A DNA stretch of 64,000 bases from Delphinus delphis. Taxonomy: Eukaryota > Chordata > Mammalia > Artiodactyla > Delphinidae. Location: positions 106,390,400 through 106,454,399 of the forward strand of contig NC_082690.1 in NCBI RefSeq assembly GCF_949987515.2. Direction: 5' to 3'. Of this stretch, positions 63,640-64,000 are shown piece by piece. Under the pieces are notes generated by a model that had not been told where the DNA came from, searched no databases, and saw nothing but the letters and a program-made list of their open reading frames with translations. Both the position numbers and the translations under genes were made by a program. Numbering within the stretch: position 1 is the stretch's first letter; every line of letters begins with the position of its first letter.

Positions 63640-64000
63640 CTTCATCAAGGGACAAGTTAGACCACTGTGATAAGAGACCCCAAAAGGGAGTAGCTTAAGC
63701 CAGGTGGTTGATTCTTCTTCCCCATCGGAGCCCAGGTAGGCAATCCAGGATGAATCTGGAGGCGTGATGGAACTGGTGACCCAGGCTCTCCCACCTCCTG
63801 AGGGTGGCCCTTGGTCTACAAGACCTGAGCTGACTCACATCCTCATACCCATCCCAGCCTGTGGACAGGGGAGAGGGAGGGGAGAGCTCACCGCCTTCCT
63901 TCCAGAGGCAGGACACGGCCATTGCACACATCGCCTCTGCTCCCAGGGCTGTCACGCTGCACGGTCCAAGTCCGCACATCACGTGTGTTCCACATACCCC
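63640..64000 (+). repeat. Old interspersed repeat, family uncertain (cut by window end)
   Basis: CCAAAAGGGAGTAGCTTAAG, GGAGCCCAGGTAGGCAATCC, GAGGGTGGCCCTTGGTCTAC and AAGACCTGAGCTGACTCACA follow the order of a common mammalian repeat whose opposite end is echoed at 1-130. I cannot name it with confidence. Confidence 0.45.

Noticed and set aside
1..64000. A novel defence or biosynthetic system as the prompt suggests
   Set aside because: All evidence (SINEs, LINEs, MIR, LTR, microsatellites) shows vertebrate intergenic or intronic DNA. Nothing in the window supports a multi-gene system.

Overview
This window is nuclear DNA from a mammal, almost certainly a cetacean. Two tRNA-derived SINEs (3525-3743 and 62748-62955) match what I know of the whale/dolphin CHR-2 type. 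Three more SINEs (6278-6407, 19828-20173, 42275-42471) are of the older CHR-1-like type found across whales, hippos and ruminants. I saw no ruminant BovB or Bov-tA element. MIR, L2, old L1M and LTR fragments make up the usual eutherian background. No prokaryotic features such as operons, ribosome-binding sites or CRISPR arrays are present.

I can support no protein-coding gene, exon or functional RNA gene. All open frames are 261 codons or shorter. They sit in GC-rich unique sequence or in transposon remnants, and none shows a domain I recognise. The window reads as intergenic or deep intronic DNA. It could lie within a long intron or carry a lncRNA, which sequence alone cannot settle.

Layout: 1-4,300 is AT-rich and is mostly one old plus-strand L1 broken by a MIR and a CHR-2 SINE. 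5,640-6,960 is an old minus-strand L1 split by a younger plus-strand L1 that carries its own SINE. 7,000-21,400 is GC-rich and mostly unique, with scattered MIR, L2, LTR and DNA-transposon fossils, one repeat-coding minisatellite and one CTCF-type motif. 21,450-23,660 is an AT-rich island: an L1 3' end, then about 760 bp I cannot assign. 23,660-32,000 is GC-rich with L2 fragments, a long TG-rich tract and GGAT-type simple repeats. 32,110-34,850 is the largest L1 remnant (minus strand, reverse-transcriptase region, frameshifted). 36,590-39,040 is a second nested L1 block. 39,040-64,000 is GC-rich with many MIR/L2/LTR fossils, a Tigger-family MER2 element, microsatellites and five to six unique blocks that look like candidate conserved regulatory DNA.

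The most useful leads are non-coding: a motif matching all 15 positions of the CTCF core, several homeodomain/POU/SOX-rich unique islands, a probable template-switch hairpin in an old L1, and a 25-base sequence repeated about 940 bp apart. I found no undescribed system that I could defend. Coordinates of old repeats are good to roughly 10-50 bases. Family calls come from memory of consensus sequences, not from a search.
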